Shown here: piece by piece, positions 53,775-63,187 of the stretch | How positions within the stretch are numbered: the stretch's first letter is position 1 | Layout of the letters: each line of letters opens with the position of its first letter | Assembly: GCA_031271905.1 (NCBI GenBank) | Contig: JAISUT010000048.1 | Span: 1 to 64,000, forward strand | Source of the DNA: Acidobacteriota bacterium | GTDB lineage: Bacteria > Acidobacteriota > UBA6911 | DNA length: 64,000 nt | Direction of reading: 5' to 3' | Position numbers and translations under genes: made by a program | The notes under the pieces: model-generated | The model's input: only the letters and a program-made list of their open reading frames with translations | Database searches by the model: none | Told to the model about the DNA's origin: nothing

Positions 53775-53827
53775 GCGAGGGGGGGGAGGGGGAGCCCGCC
53801 GGGGCACCCCCCTTCCCTCCCCCTCGC
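53775..53827 (+). terminator. G-rich/C-rich hairpin after the GH3 gene
   Basis: GCGAGGGGGGGGAGGGGG is matched by a near-complementary C-rich arm ending CCCCCTCGC, with a short GC loop, 43 bp after the stop. No T-run follows. The G tracts could also fold as a quadruplex on the plus strand. Confidence 0.5.
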
Positions 53828-53911
53828 TGACGGCGGGAACGCGCCGGGGTCGGCGAATCCGCCAAATACCCTTATGCGTTCCCGCCGCTTTTATAGTATT
53901 GTTTTACTTCT

Positions 53912-54030
53912 GGGTGCCTCTAAAAACCTCGCCGGCAAGGCGTCGCCGCAGGTCGAAAAGCGGAGTTTACCGAGGTGAAAGAGCATTTTCGACCAAGGCG
54001 CAACGCGGCATCCGGTTTTTTCGAGGTTCC
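53912..54030. repeat. Intergenic hairpin repeat, long copy
   Basis: A 119-bp element with nested inverted repeats. The outer arms are GCCTCTAAAAACC near the left end and an imperfect partner GGTTTTTTCGAGG at the right. The inner arms are GGTCGAAAA (53951-53959) and TTTTCGACC (53986-53994). Read in reverse, its two ends align closely with the 63-bp copy at 30419-30481. It lies in the 435-bp gap between the GH3 and glycyl radical enzyme genes; no gene is supported there. Confidence 0.75.
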
Positions 54031-54167
54031 TTTCTTGACGACTCGGCGGCGTCCGGCGCGGCATGGTTCCATGCCTTTACAATGTGCTGTCGCAAAGGCG
54101 GCCGCCGGCCGATGAGTGAACCGGGTATGTTGGAGCCTACCCCTTCCCGAATTAGGAGGCGTTCCCC

Positions 54168-56585
54168 ATGTACGAACTGAGCCCCGTCGCCGACCGCGTC
54201 GCCCGCATCCGCGAGAAATACCGCACCTCGCGCCCCGGCATCTGCATCGCACGCTATAAGATCGTCACCGACTTCTACAAGGAGAACCCCCAGCTCGAAG
54301 GCGTCCTCAAACGCGCAGAGAACTTCCGCAACCTCTGCGAGAACATCCCGGTCGTCATCAACCCGGACGAGGTGATCGTCGGCACGCAGGTCACGAAATA
54401 CCGCGCCAGCGCGCTCTACCCGGAGATGTCCTTCGGCTGGTTCCTGGACGAGCTCAAGTCGGGATCCATCCCCTTGCGCGACACCGACCCCTACGACGTC
54501 GATCCCGAAGACGCCGAATACCTGTTGGAGACCGGCGACTTCTGGCGCAAGGAGTGCCTCAGCGCCAAGGTGGACGCCCACATCCCGCTCGGCTACTTCG
54601 ACGCGGCCGGCAGCGGCGTCACCTACTTCGGCACGGAGGGGACGTGCTCCTTCCCGGTCGGGCACTTCACCGCCAATTTCGAGAAGGCTTTGCACAAAGG
54701 GTTCGCCGCCATCCGCGCCGACGCGCAAGACCGGATGGAGGCGCTCGAAGGGCGCCTGTTCGGCGACGGCGCCGCCCGCTACACCTTCTACCGCGCCGTC
54801 ACCGTCGTCTGCGACGGCATGATCATCCTCGCCCAGCGTTACGCCGCCGAGTGCGCGTGGCTGGCGTCGATGGAGGGCAACCCGGCGCGCAAACGCGAGC
54901 TGGAGGAGATGTCCGAGTGCCTGAACCGCATCATGTCCAACCCCTGCCGCACCTTCCATGACGCCATCCAGTGCATGTACCTGTACCAGATCGGCCTGTG
55001 CCTGGACGCGCAGCAGCACGGCATCAGCTTCGGCCGCGTCGACCAGTACCTGGGCGGCTTCTACGACGCCGACATCGCCGCCGGGCGCGTCACGCACGAG
55101 CGGGCGCAGGAACTGCTCGACCTTTTCTACCTGAAGGTCGCCGAGATGAACAAGATCTGGCCTTACATCGCCACCCTGTCCGGGCCGGGCTACACCAGCG
55201 GCCAGCTCATGACCATCGGCGGGGTCACGCCCGGGGGCGAGGACGCCACCAACGCGGTCTCCTACATGATGCTGCAATCGGCGGGGCGGCTGGTGCTGCA
55301 CGACCCGCCGCAGTCGCTGCGCATCCACAAGGGGACGCCCCCCGAGCTGTGGGATGCCGCCATCGAGACGACGAAGATCGCCGGCGGCGTGCCGACGTTT
55401 GAAAACGACGACGTCATCATCCCGGCCCTCCAGGCGCGCGGACTGCCCCTGGAGAGCGCGCGCAACTACTGCCTCATCGGCTGCGTGGAACCGCAGGGGT
55501 GCGGCGACGAATGGGCATGCCCGGGCGGCACCGGCTCCGAGGCGTTCTTCAACCTGCTGAACGCCTTCCTGCTCGCGATCAACAACGGGCGCAACCCGAT
55601 GCCCGGCTTCGACGGCAAGCCCGCGCCGCAGGCGGGTCCGCAGACCGGATACCTCTACGAGATGGAGACCTTCGACGAGGTGCTGGCGGCGGTCAAGACG
55701 CAAATCGAGTATTTCGCCAACTGGCATGTCAGCCTGGTCAACATGTGGGAGTACGTCGCCTCCGAGCATATGCAGTTGCCGCTGCTCTCCGCGACCGTGG
55801 ACGGCTGCATGGAGTCGGGCAAGGACGTGATGAAGGGGGGCGCGAAGTACAACTCGACCGGCAACGCCGGCATCGCCATCGGCAACATCGCCGACAGCCT
55901 GGCCGTCGTCAAGCACCTGGTCTACGACACCAGGCAGGTCTCGGCGCGCGAGCTGTACGACGCCATCATGGGCGACTGGGAGGGGAAAGAGGACTTGCGC
56001 CAGATGATCCTCGGCCAGGCGCCGCATTACGGGAACGACGACGCCTATGCGGACGAGTTCGCCCGCTGGGCGTCGGACGTCTACGGCGACGCCATCAACT
56101 CCGCCACCGGGCCGCGCGGGCGCTACGCCGCCGGACTCTACCCGGTCACGGCGCACGTCCTGTACGGCATGATCACGGCGGCGTCCCCGGACGGCCGCAA
56201 GGCGGGCGAGCCGCTATCGGACGGCATCTCGCCGGTGCAGCAGATGGACAAGCTCGGCCCCACCGCCACGCTGAAGTCGGTCGCGGTCATCGACCAGGAG
56301 AAGTTCTCCAACGGCACGCTCCTGAACATGCGCTTCCACCCCACGGCGCTCAGCAGCGAGTCGGGCAAGGAGAAGCTCATCGCCCTCATCCGCACCTACT
56401 TCGCGATGGGCGGCATGGAGACGCAGTTCAACATCGTCAGCGCCGACACGCTGCGCAAGGCGCAGGAACGCCCGGAGGACTACCGTGACCTGGTGGTGCG
56501 CATCGCGGGGTTCAGCGCCTATTTCGTGGAGCTGTACAAGGCGAGCCAGGAGGACATCATCCACCGCACCGAGCTGAGCTTCTAG
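54168..56585 (+). CDS. Glycyl radical enzyme, dehydratase/lyase type
   Basis: An 805-aa glycyl radical enzyme. The radical-bearing Gly781 lies in VRIAGFSAYF near the C-terminus, and the thiyl Cys439 lies in GCVEPQGCG, with Glu441 two residues on as in eliminating members such as glycerol, propanediol and hydroxyproline dehydratases. The sequence after the Cys (DEWACPGGTGSEAFFNLL) does not match the glycerol dehydratase pattern I know, so the substrate is uncertain. A ribosome binding site (TTAGGAGG) precedes the start. The activase gene begins 4 bp after its stop. Confidence 0.9.
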   Translation: MYELSPVADRVARIREKYRTSRPGICIARYKIVTDFYKENPQLEGVLKRAENFRNLCENIPVVINPDEVIVGTQVTKYRASALYPEMSFGWFLDELKSGSIPLRDTDPYDVDPEDAEYLLETGDFWRKECLSAKVDAHIPLGYFDAAGSGVTYFGTEGTCSFPVGHFTANFEKALHKGFAAIRADAQDRMEALEGRLFGDGAARYTFYRAVTVVCDGMIILAQRYAAECAWLASMEGNPARKRELEEMSECLNRIMSNPCRTFHDAIQCMYLYQIGLCLDAQQHGISFGRVDQYLGGFYDADIAAGRVTHERAQELLDLFYLKVAEMNKIWPYIATLSGPGYTSGQLMTIGGVTPGGEDATNAVSYMMLQSAGRLVLHDPPQSLRIHKGTPPELWDAAIETTKIAGGVPTFENDDVIIPALQARGLPLESARNYCLIGCVEPQGCGDEWACPGGTGSEAFFNLLNAFLLAINNGRNPMPGFDGKPAPQAGPQTGYLYEMETFDEVLAAVKTQIEYFANWHVSLVNMWEYVASEHMQLPLLSATVDGCMESGKDVMKGGAKYNSTGNAGIAIGNIADSLAVVKHLVYDTRQVSARELYDAIMGDWEGKEDLRQMILGQAPHYGNDDAYADEFARWASDVYGDAINSATGPRGRYAAGLYPVTAHVLYGMITAASPDGRKAGEPLSDGISPVQQMDKLGPTATLKSVAVIDQEKFSNGTLLNMRFHPTALSSESGKEKLIALIRTYFAMGGMETQFNIVSADTLRKAQERPEDYRDLVVRIAGFSAYFVELYKASQEDIIHRTELSF

Positions 56586-56589
56586 GCAT

Positions 56590-57555
56590 ATGACGGAAAC
56601 GCTTACGGGGAAGGTCTACGACATCCAGGGGTTCTCCATCCAAGACGGGCCGGGCATACGCACCACCGTCTTTTTAAAAGGATGCCCGCTGCGCTGCCCG
56701 TGGTGCCACAGCCCGGAGTCGCAGCTTTTCCAGGCGCAGTTGAGCTGGATGGCGATGCGCTGCCTCGGCGTCGAAAAATGCGGCAACTGCATCCCCCTCT
56801 GCCCCAAGCAGGCGATCTCCCCCGGCAAGGCGGTCCAACACGCCGTGACGGGGGAGGACGTCCGGCACGTCCGCGTGGATCGCGCCCTGTGCGACAACTG
56901 CGGCGCCTGCACCGCAGGCTGCCACCCCAAGGCGCTGGCGATTTGCGGCACGGACTACACGGTGGAGGAGCTGGTCGGGCGCGTCTCCAAGGACAAGCCG
57001 TTCTACGACCACTCCGGGGGCGGGGTCACGCTGTCGGGGGGCGAGCCGCTGTGCCAGCCGGATTTCGCCGTGGCGTTCCTCGGCCGGTTGAAGGAGTGCG
57101 GCATCCACACGGCGCTGGACACGACCGGCTACGTCCCTTACGAGGTCTTCGAGCGCGCGCTCCCGCACACGGACCTGTTCCTCTACGACCTGAAGCACAT
57201 GAAAAGCGACGACCACCGCATCGTGACGGGGGTGCCGAACGAGCTGATCCTGGAGAACGCGCGCAAGCTGTCACGCGACGGGGGGAGGTTGCAGATCCGC
57301 GTCCCGGTCATCCCCCATTTCAACGACTCGCCGGAAGCCATCGAGGCGACGGGCGCCTTCTGCAAGTCCCTGGGGGACGCCGTGGAGATGGTGCAATTGC
57401 TGCCGTATCACAACCTGGGGGTCATGAAGTACCAGCGCATCTACGATCCCGAAGCCGGGGGGAAGGCGTTGGAGGCTGCGCCGCCCACGGAGGGCGAGGT
57501 CGCCGCGTTGAAAGCCATCCTGGAGGGGCAGGGGCTGCCCGTCACCGTCCATTGA
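56590..57555 (+). CDS. Glycyl radical enzyme activating protein
   Basis: A 321-aa radical SAM activase with the pattern GPGIRTTVFLKGCPLRCPWC, whose C-x3-C-x2-C binds the SAM cluster. A ferredoxin-like insert follows (CGNCIPLCP and CDNCGACTAGCHP), giving two extra [4Fe-4S] sites, the layout of GRE activases of the dehydratase group. It installs the glycyl radical on the enzyme encoded just upstream. Confidence 0.95.
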   Translation: MTETLTGKVYDIQGFSIQDGPGIRTTVFLKGCPLRCPWCHSPESQLFQAQLSWMAMRCLGVEKCGNCIPLCPKQAISPGKAVQHAVTGEDVRHVRVDRALCDNCGACTAGCHPKALAICGTDYTVEELVGRVSKDKPFYDHSGGGVTLSGGEPLCQPDFAVAFLGRLKECGIHTALDTTGYVPYEVFERALPHTDLFLYDLKHMKSDDHRIVTGVPNELILENARKLSRDGGRLQIRVPVIPHFNDSPEAIEATGAFCKSLGDAVEMVQLLPYHNLGVMKYQRIYDPEAGGKALEAAPPTEGEVAALKAILEGQGLPVTVH

Positions 57556-57747
57556 CCGACCATCGCCCGTCCCGCCGCGACGCGGGGCGTCTGGCGCAAG
57601 CGCCGCTTCCATCTTGCAAAATCCCGCGATAGAATTCAGGCATCGAGTATGGGGCGGGCCGGGGGCGGCGGCGCACGACCGTTGATGGTGACGGTCGCGG
57701 CGACGCGCCAGGACACGCCGGGCCCGCCGTCGCAAAGGAGGTTCCCC

Positions 57748-58767
57748 ATGTCCCTGACCTATCAGAAACCCGCCTATCAGAAACTTGAGAGAGCGTCGCA
57801 AAGCTATGAAGAGATCTGCCTCCTCGGCGCGGCGGCGGAGCTGGACCTGTTCACGCCGCTGACCCAGGGGGCGATGACGGCGGCGGAGCTTGCGACCTGT
57901 CGCGAGGCGGACTTGCGGGCGGCGACGATGGCGCTCGACGCCTTGGCGGCCCTCGGCTTCCTCGAAAAGTCGGACGAGGCGCCGCCGCGCTATCGCGTCG
58001 CCGGCGAGTATCGCGAGCTGCTCGACATCGGGCATCCGAAGACGTTCGTGCCGATGCTGCGGCATCGCATGAACTGCATCCGGCAATGGGTGGATCTGGC
58101 GCGGACGCTCCGGTCGGGGAAGCCGGAGGTTTGCGGGACGAGCCTGCTCGGCGCGGAGGAGGACTACCGCTCGTTCGTGCTGGCGATGAACTCGGTCGGG
58201 ATCGGGTTCGCCGCGAAGGTGGTGGACGACCTCGGCGAAGCCGGACTCCTCGGATTCAAGCATCTGCTGGACGTCGGCGGGGCGTCGGGGACTTACACGC
58301 TGGCGATGTTGGAGCGGAACCCGTCGGCGCAGGCGACGATCTTCGACCGCCCTGCGGCGATCGAAGAGGCGAAGAGGCGGTTTGCGGGGACGCGCTTCGA
58401 GGCGCGGCTGCGTTTCGCGGGCGGCGACTTCGACCATGACGAGCTGCCGCCGGGCGCCGATTTCGCGTGGGTCAGCGCGATCATCCACCAATTCGGGCGC
58501 GAAGCGTCGCAAGCGCTCTATCAGAAGATCCACCGCGCGCTCCAACCGGGCGGGACGGTCGCCGTCCGCGACTTCGTCATGGATCCGACGCGCACGAAAC
58601 CAACCGGCGGCGCGCTGTTCGCGATCAACATGCTGACCGCGACGCCGACGGGCATGTGCTACACATTCGAGGAGATCAAGGAAGACCTGGAACTCTCCGG
58701 CTTCACCGGCGTCCGGTTCGCCGTGCCGACCGACGACATGGGCTCGATCGTCATAGCGAGGAAATGA
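57748..58767 (+). CDS. O-methyltransferase family 2 protein (hydroxyneurosporene/acetylserotonin-like)
   Basis: A 339-aa methyltransferase. The N-terminal winged-helix dimerisation domain (AAAELDLFTPLTQGAMTAAELA) is followed by the SAM domain with LLDVGGASGTYTLAMLE and VSAIIHQFG. The start at 57748 has AAAGGAGG upstream. It lies 192 bp after the activase on the same strand, with no strong terminator seen between. The natural substrate is unknown; the family methylates O, and sometimes other, atoms of small molecules. Confidence 0.85.
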   Translation: MSLTYQKPAYQKLERASQSYEEICLLGAAAELDLFTPLTQGAMTAAELATCREADLRAATMALDALAALGFLEKSDEAPPRYRVAGEYRELLDIGHPKTFVPMLRHRMNCIRQWVDLARTLRSGKPEVCGTSLLGAEEDYRSFVLAMNSVGIGFAAKVVDDLGEAGLLGFKHLLDVGGASGTYTLAMLERNPSAQATIFDRPAAIEEAKRRFAGTRFEARLRFAGGDFDHDELPPGADFAWVSAIIHQFGREASQALYQKIHRALQPGGTVAVRDFVMDPTRTKPTGGALFAINMLTATPTGMCYTFEEIKEDLELSGFTGVRFAVPTDDMGSIVIARK

Positions 58768-58812
58768 GCGGATGCGCAGCGGGGGGCATGTCCGCCCCCC
58801 GTTGCGCGCCGT

Positions 58813-59046
58813 TCAATGGCCGCCGCAGGTGGAGCAGTTGGACGAGCCGCAGGATGCGCATCCGCCGGAGGACGTGATCGGGCGCGTGCTGCCGTCGCCG
58901 GCCCGGGCGACGCCGCTGAACGCGGAATAAAGCTTCTCGACCTCGACGGAGTCGCAACCTGGGCAATGCACGTCCGCATCGGCGCCGAACACCAGCTTCT
59001 CAAACTCTGAATCGCACTTCTGACATCTGTATTCGAAAATCGGCAT
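58813..59046 (-). CDS. FmdB-type zinc ribbon protein
   Basis: A 77-aa protein starting MPIFEYRCQKC, the standard FmdB opening, with the second half-site HCPGC. A Gly/Ser/Cys tail (GGCASCGSSNCSTCGG) adds four more cysteines. The family is a putative small regulator with unsettled function. It lies 21 bp downstream of ribD. Confidence 0.9.
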   Translation of the reverse strand: MPIFEYRCQKCDSEFEKLVFGADADVHCPGCDSVEVEKLYSAFSGVARAGDGSTRPITSSGGCASCGSSNCSTCGGH

Positions 59047-59067
59047 ACCAGACAACCCCCTGTGAAA

Positions 59068-60234
59068 TCATTCGTCCAGCCAAGGGGAGACTATCGAGCG
59101 GGACGTGGCGGGATAGGCTTCCAGCACCATGTCGTCCCCGACCTGCCACCGCCCGCGCATGCGGAACCTTGGCGCGGTCGCCGTCGCCTCATACCCCCTG
59201 CCGCCCACCACCGGAACCGCCCCCGCCCCCCCCAAGACGATGGGCGAGACGATGAAATAAAAGACATCGACCAGGTTGCGCGCCAAGAACGAGCCGTGGA
59301 TCCGGCTCCCCCCCTCGACCAGCACGCTCAGGACGTTCCTCCGCCCCAGCTCTTTCAAGACCTCCGGCAGCTTCAGCTCGCCGCCGCGCCCGGACACCGC
59401 GACGACCTCCGCCCCGGCGGCCTCCAGCGCCGCCTGACGCTCCGCCGGAGCGCCTGCCGCGCAGAAAAGCAGCACTGGCGCCTCGATGCCGTCCCCGCCT
59501 CCATCCGCCCGCCGGGCGAAGAGCCGGGCGGCGGGCGGCGTCCGCAACGCCGAGTCCAGCACCACGCGCAGGAGCGGACGCCCCTTGGGGAGCCGCCCGC
59601 GCCAAGTCAACGCCGGGTCGTCGGCGAGCACCGTCTCCACGCCGACCAGGATCGCGTCCGCGCCCAGGCGCAACAACTGCCCGAACTCCCGCCCCGCCGG
59701 GGACGAGATCGCCTTCCCCTCCGGGAAGCCGGTCCCGATCTTGCCGTCGAGCGACATCCCCGCCTTGGCGACGACCAAGGGCAAGCCCGTCGTCACATGG
59801 CAGGCGAAGCCTTCGACGACCTTCCCCGCCGCGTCGGCGTCCAGCCCCACATCGACGATCACACCCGCCCGCCGCAGTTTTTCAAACCCCCGCCCCGCCA
59901 CCTTGGGGTTCGGGTCGCCGACGGCCGCCACCACGCGCCGCACCCCCGCCTGGACGAGCCTGTCCGCGCACGGCCCCGTCCGCCCCTGATGGGAGCACGG
60001 CTCCAGCGTCACGTATGCGGTCGCGCCGCGCGCGGCGCCCCCCGCCTTGGCGAGCGCCACCACCTCGGCGTGATCCTTGCGGGCGTATTCGTGCCAGCCG
60101 CGCCCCACGACGGCGCCGTCCTTGACGACCACGCAACCCACGCTCGGGTTGGGGCTCGCAAGCCCCAGCCCCTTCTCCGCGAGCCGGAGCGCCTGCCTCA
60201 TGAATCTGCGGTCGTCTGCGTCAAACATCGTCAC
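59068..60234 (-). CDS. ribD: Bifunctional riboflavin deaminase/reductase RibD
   Basis: A 388-aa two-domain enzyme for steps two and three of riboflavin synthesis. The deaminase zinc site is HAEVVAL and EPCSHQGRTGPC near residues 50-85. The reductase half begins about residue 155 (LVVAKAGMSLDGKIGT) with VEGGSRIHGSFL. Length is normal. No other rib gene and no FMN riboswitch are seen nearby. Confidence 0.96.
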   Translation of the reverse strand: MTMFDADDRRFMRQALRLAEKGLGLASPNPSVGCVVVKDGAVVGRGWHEYARKDHAEVVALAKAGGAARGATAYVTLEPCSHQGRTGPCADRLVQAGVRRVVAAVGDPNPKVAGRGFEKLRRAGVIVDVGLDADAAGKVVEGFACHVTTGLPLVVAKAGMSLDGKIGTGFPEGKAISSPAGREFGQLLRLGADAILVGVETVLADDPALTWRGRLPKGRPLLRVVLDSALRTPPAARLFARRADGGGDGIEAPVLLFCAAGAPAERQAALEAAGAEVVAVSGRGGELKLPEVLKELGRRNVLSVLVEGGSRIHGSFLARNLVDVFYFIVSPIVLGGAGAVPVVGGRGYEATATAPRFRMRGRWQVGDDMVLEAYPATSRSIVSPWLDE

Positions 60235-60301
60235 TCAAGATAGCCCACCCGGGGCGAACGGTCAAAGACTCGCGACAAACACGGCGCGACGCGACGCGAC
60301 C

Positions 60302-60403
60302 TTACTTGCCGTGGCGGCGCAACACGCCGACGACGGTGACGATGCCCAAGACCAGCATGATGCCGCACAGATAATAGGCGACACCGGTGTCGAGCGTCAG
60401 CAT
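60302..60403 (-). CDS. Mini membrane protein, 33 aa, after the symporter
   Basis: A 33-aa protein: a short polar start, one transmembrane helix (YYLCGIMLVLGIVTVVGV) and a basic end (RRHGK). GGAAGG lies 6 bp before the ATG. It is downstream of the symporter and of a second mini protein on the same strand. Small single-helix subunits that accompany SSS-type symporters are known, which is the likely role. Confidence 0.65.
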   Translation of the reverse strand: MLTLDTGVAYYLCGIMLVLGIVTVVGVLRRHGK

Positions 60404-60455
60404 AGACGTCCTTCCTTTGCGAATTTCAAGCAACCGATCCCCATGGCGCGCGCGG

Positions 60456-60563
60456 CTACCACTTCTTGCCGCGGTGCGCCAAGCGCCAGATGATGTAAAA
60501 GACCAGCGCGCTCCCCATCGTGATGCCGAGCTGCATCGCGAGGATTTTGTATGGCCAAGACAT
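60456..60563 (-). CDS. Mini membrane protein, 35 aa, symporter small subunit candidate
   Basis: A 35-aa protein starting MSWPYKILAMQLG, with one hydrophobic helix (ITMGSALVFYIIWRLA) and a basic tail (HRGKKW). A strong ribosome site GGGAGGAGGGG lies before the ATG. It starts 54 bp after the SSS symporter stop. Aromatic start, single helix and basic tail match small accessory proteins of SSS symporters. Confidence 0.7.
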   Translation of the reverse strand: MSWPYKILAMQLGITMGSALVFYIIWRLAHRGKKW

Positions 60564-60617
60564 CCGCCCCTCCTCCCGCGGGCCGGGCGCGCCTTGCCGC
60601 GCGCCCCCCGCATGTTC

Positions 60618-62102
60618 TCAATTGCCGCTTTCCTGCTTCTTCGCCTTCAACTGCCTCAGATACCCCGGCTGGCCGGGGAGCACCAGGTTCAGGACGACGC
60701 CGAAGCAGATCGTGGCGAAAATCGTCAGATAGACGTTCTGCACGCTCGGGCCGATCTGGCCGGGGAGCCAGCCCACCTTGGCGAACGTCCCGTAGAAGTT
60801 TGCCGCATACCCCGCCAGGAGCGTCGTCCAGGCGGCGACCTTGTTGACCTGCCAAAGCATCCCGATCAGGTAGACGCCGAAGACCGGCACCGCGAAGGAG
60901 AAGACCCAGTACAGCAACGGCAGGATGCCGGGGAGCCTCAGGGCGGGTATGATCACCAGGAGGGCGCAGACGACGATCATGGCGCGGGTCAGGACGAGGA
61001 ACGTCTTGTCATCCATCTTGGGATGGAGCGCGCGTTTCAGGATGTCGTTCACGATGATGTGCGACGCGCCCAGGATCAGCCCGCCGGTGGTCGAAAGCGT
61101 CGCCGCCAGGAGCGAGGTCATCAGGATGCCCAGCAACCAGGGGGGGAACGCCATCTGCGCGAAGGCGGGCACGGAGAGGTTGGGCGCGACCGCGAGGACC
61201 GGGAGCGCCATCCCCACCAAGCCCAGGATGACCCACGGATAGGCCGCCATGCTGTTGATGAACGCCGCCCAGAAGACGCCGCGCCGCACGTCCGACTCGG
61301 AGCGCGCCAACAGCATCGGCTGGTTCTGCACCTGCGAGGCCGACTGCATGAAGATGGTGAGGATCAGGCAGGGGATGATCAGGGTGAAGACGACATCCGG
61401 CGAGAAGTTCATCAGGGTCGTCTTCCACGCCTCGCCCGCCCCGGCGTAGTGCGCCGCTATCCCCTCGTAGCCGCCGTAGCCGTTGTCGGAAAGCCAGCCG
61501 CCGGTGTAGAAGACCGCGACGAAGGAGCCGAGGATCAGCATGGTGGCGTTGAACAGGTTCATCCACGCCGCCTGCATCAAGCCGCCGACGAAGATGTACA
61601 GGATGGTCAGCACGATCGCCAGGATGATGTAGCGCGCGGGGAGGACGTCTTCCTTGCCGCCGGCGAGCGCGTAGAAGGCGGTCGCGGTCGCCAGCACCTC
61701 CGCGATGCAGATGCCCAGGAGCTGCGCGGGGAAGACCGCCGAGATGACCCAGCCGATCTTCTCGCCGAAGATCTTCCCCATCCCCTCGGGGAAGGTCTGC
61801 ACGCCCAGGCGCCGGAACCAAGGCCCGAACCAGAGCAGGAACAGCGGCACCATCAGGCCGCCCGACATGATGGCCCACCAGAGCACCGCCGCGCCCAGCT
61901 TGGACGAACTCTCCCAGAGGGAGAGGGTGTGCCCGCTGCCGAGCGGCGCAAGGACGAAGCCCGCCATGACCAGGGGCCATGCGAGCGCCCCGCCGCCGGT
62001 CACGAAGTCCCTGCCCGATTTGACGCGCTTGCGCGCCCAGAGGCTGACGCCGCCGCTCAACACCAGGAAATAGGCCAGAGCGATGATCAATGCTGTTGAC
62101 AT
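60618..62102 (-). CDS. Sodium/solute symporter (SSS family)
   Basis: A 494-aa permease with about 13 transmembrane segments. Family features are the opening LIIALAYFLVLSGGVSLWARKRVKSGRDFVTGGG, FPEGMGKIFGEKIG in the third helix region and SLLAATLSTTGGLILGASHIIVNDI, which holds the Na2-site Ser/Thr. The start at 62102 has GGGAG upstream. It probably imports an organic acid, amino acid or similar compound with sodium. Two mini membrane protein genes follow it. Confidence 0.92.
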   Translation of the reverse strand: MSTALIIALAYFLVLSGGVSLWARKRVKSGRDFVTGGGALAWPLVMAGFVLAPLGSGHTLSLWESSSKLGAAVLWWAIMSGGLMVPLFLLWFGPWFRRLGVQTFPEGMGKIFGEKIGWVISAVFPAQLLGICIAEVLATATAFYALAGGKEDVLPARYIILAIVLTILYIFVGGLMQAAWMNLFNATMLILGSFVAVFYTGGWLSDNGYGGYEGIAAHYAGAGEAWKTTLMNFSPDVVFTLIIPCLILTIFMQSASQVQNQPMLLARSESDVRRGVFWAAFINSMAAYPWVILGLVGMALPVLAVAPNLSVPAFAQMAFPPWLLGILMTSLLAATLSTTGGLILGASHIIVNDILKRALHPKMDDKTFLVLTRAMIVVCALLVIIPALRLPGILPLLYWVFSFAVPVFGVYLIGMLWQVNKVAAWTTLLAGYAANFYGTFAKVGWLPGQIGPSVQNVYLTIFATICFGVVLNLVLPGQPGYLRQLKAKKQESGN

Positions 62103-62366
62103 GCGACACTCTCCCAGACACCTGCCCAAAACCCGGATGCCGCGTCACGCCCCGCCGCCGGCGCCTGCCGAGCGCGCCCGCCCGGCGCGCCCCCGTGCCG
62201 CCATGCATCCCGCCCAAAAAACAATTGATCTTACGACAAACCGGGGGGAGATGCACCATGGATTTTTGGCGGGCGCCGCCCACTTTCGCCGCAGGGGCGC
62301 GCCGCCTCGCGCAGCGCCGGCTGGGAAGGCGGTGCGTCCCGGCCGGCTCCGGCCCGCGCCCCGCCG

Positions 62367-63164
62367 CTACCTTTCGGGGGCGGGGTCGATCTGGGAGAGT
62401 TCGCGCACCTTGATCTGGACGGTCTGGCGCTGGCCGCCGTCGCCGAAGAAGACGCCGCGCTCGATGGGGCAGTCGTCGAAGTCGCGCCCCACCGAGAAGC
62501 GGATGTAGTCGTCGCCCACGGCGCTGTCGCGCGTCGGGTCGAACCCCACCCAGCCGTCGTCGATGTACGCCTCTGCCCAGGCGTGGCTCGCCCCCTCACC
62601 CAGCACCAGCCCGTTGGCGTAGCGCGCCGGGATGCCCGCCAGCCGCGCGAGGGCGACGAAGACGTGCGCGTAGTCCTGGCAGACCCCGGCGCGCCCCGCG
62701 AACACCTGCGCCGCCGTGGTATGCACGTCGGTGCTGCCGGGGCTGTAGGCGATGTGCGCGTGCACGGCGGAGGAGATCGCCTGGGCGACGGCGTGGCGGC
62801 CGCCCTCCAGGGGGAGCGCCTTCAAGAACGCCGCCATCTCCGGCGTGGGCGCCGTCAGGCGCGACGGGTAGGCGAACGCCGGGTTGAGCGCGCACCTGTC
62901 CTTGTTGTCGGGGGAGACGAAGACTTCGCCGTGCGCGGAGTAGTGGAAGGAGTTGTGCTCGAAAAAGACGCAACCCGCCTGGACGGCGTTGCCGAAGCCG
63001 TCCTCCTGGGCGGTGAACGGCACGGCGGGGCTGACCTTGACCTCCGCCTGGACCACGCGCTGGCGGTCGTTTGTCCGGGGCATGCAGCGCAGGACGAACT
63101 GGTGCTCGGTCACCGACCGCTCGAACTCCAGGAAGGTGTCATAGTGAAAGAAAAGCCATTTCAT
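62367..63164 (-). CDS. Transglutaminase-like protease-fold protein
   Basis: A 265-aa COG1305-type protein. The N-terminal beta domain (LEFERSVTEHQFVLRCMPRTNDRQ) is followed by the papain-like core with Cys in RAGVCQDYAHVFVALAR, His in SHAWAEAYIDDGW and Asp in GFDPTRD, so the triad is complete. It starts 23 bp after the alpha-E gene. It belongs to the conserved ATP-grasp / alpha-E / transglutaminase trio, thought to make and cut an unknown peptide. Confidence 0.92.
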   Translation of the reverse strand: MKWLFFHYDTFLEFERSVTEHQFVLRCMPRTNDRQRVVQAEVKVSPAVPFTAQEDGFGNAVQAGCVFFEHNSFHYSAHGEVFVSPDNKDRCALNPAFAYPSRLTAPTPEMAAFLKALPLEGGRHAVAQAISSAVHAHIAYSPGSTDVHTTAAQVFAGRAGVCQDYAHVFVALARLAGIPARYANGLVLGEGASHAWAEAYIDDGWVGFDPTRDSAVGDDYIRFSVGRDFDDCPIERGVFFGDGGQRQTVQIKVRELSQIDPAPER

Positions 63165-63187
63165 CCGTCCGCCCCCCTCCCCCGCCC

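Noticed and set aside
49884-53807. 1307-codon minus-strand frame opposite the GH3 gene
   Set aside because: Mirror of the GH3 codons with no motif and no signal peptide; the plus strand carries full GH3 motifs.
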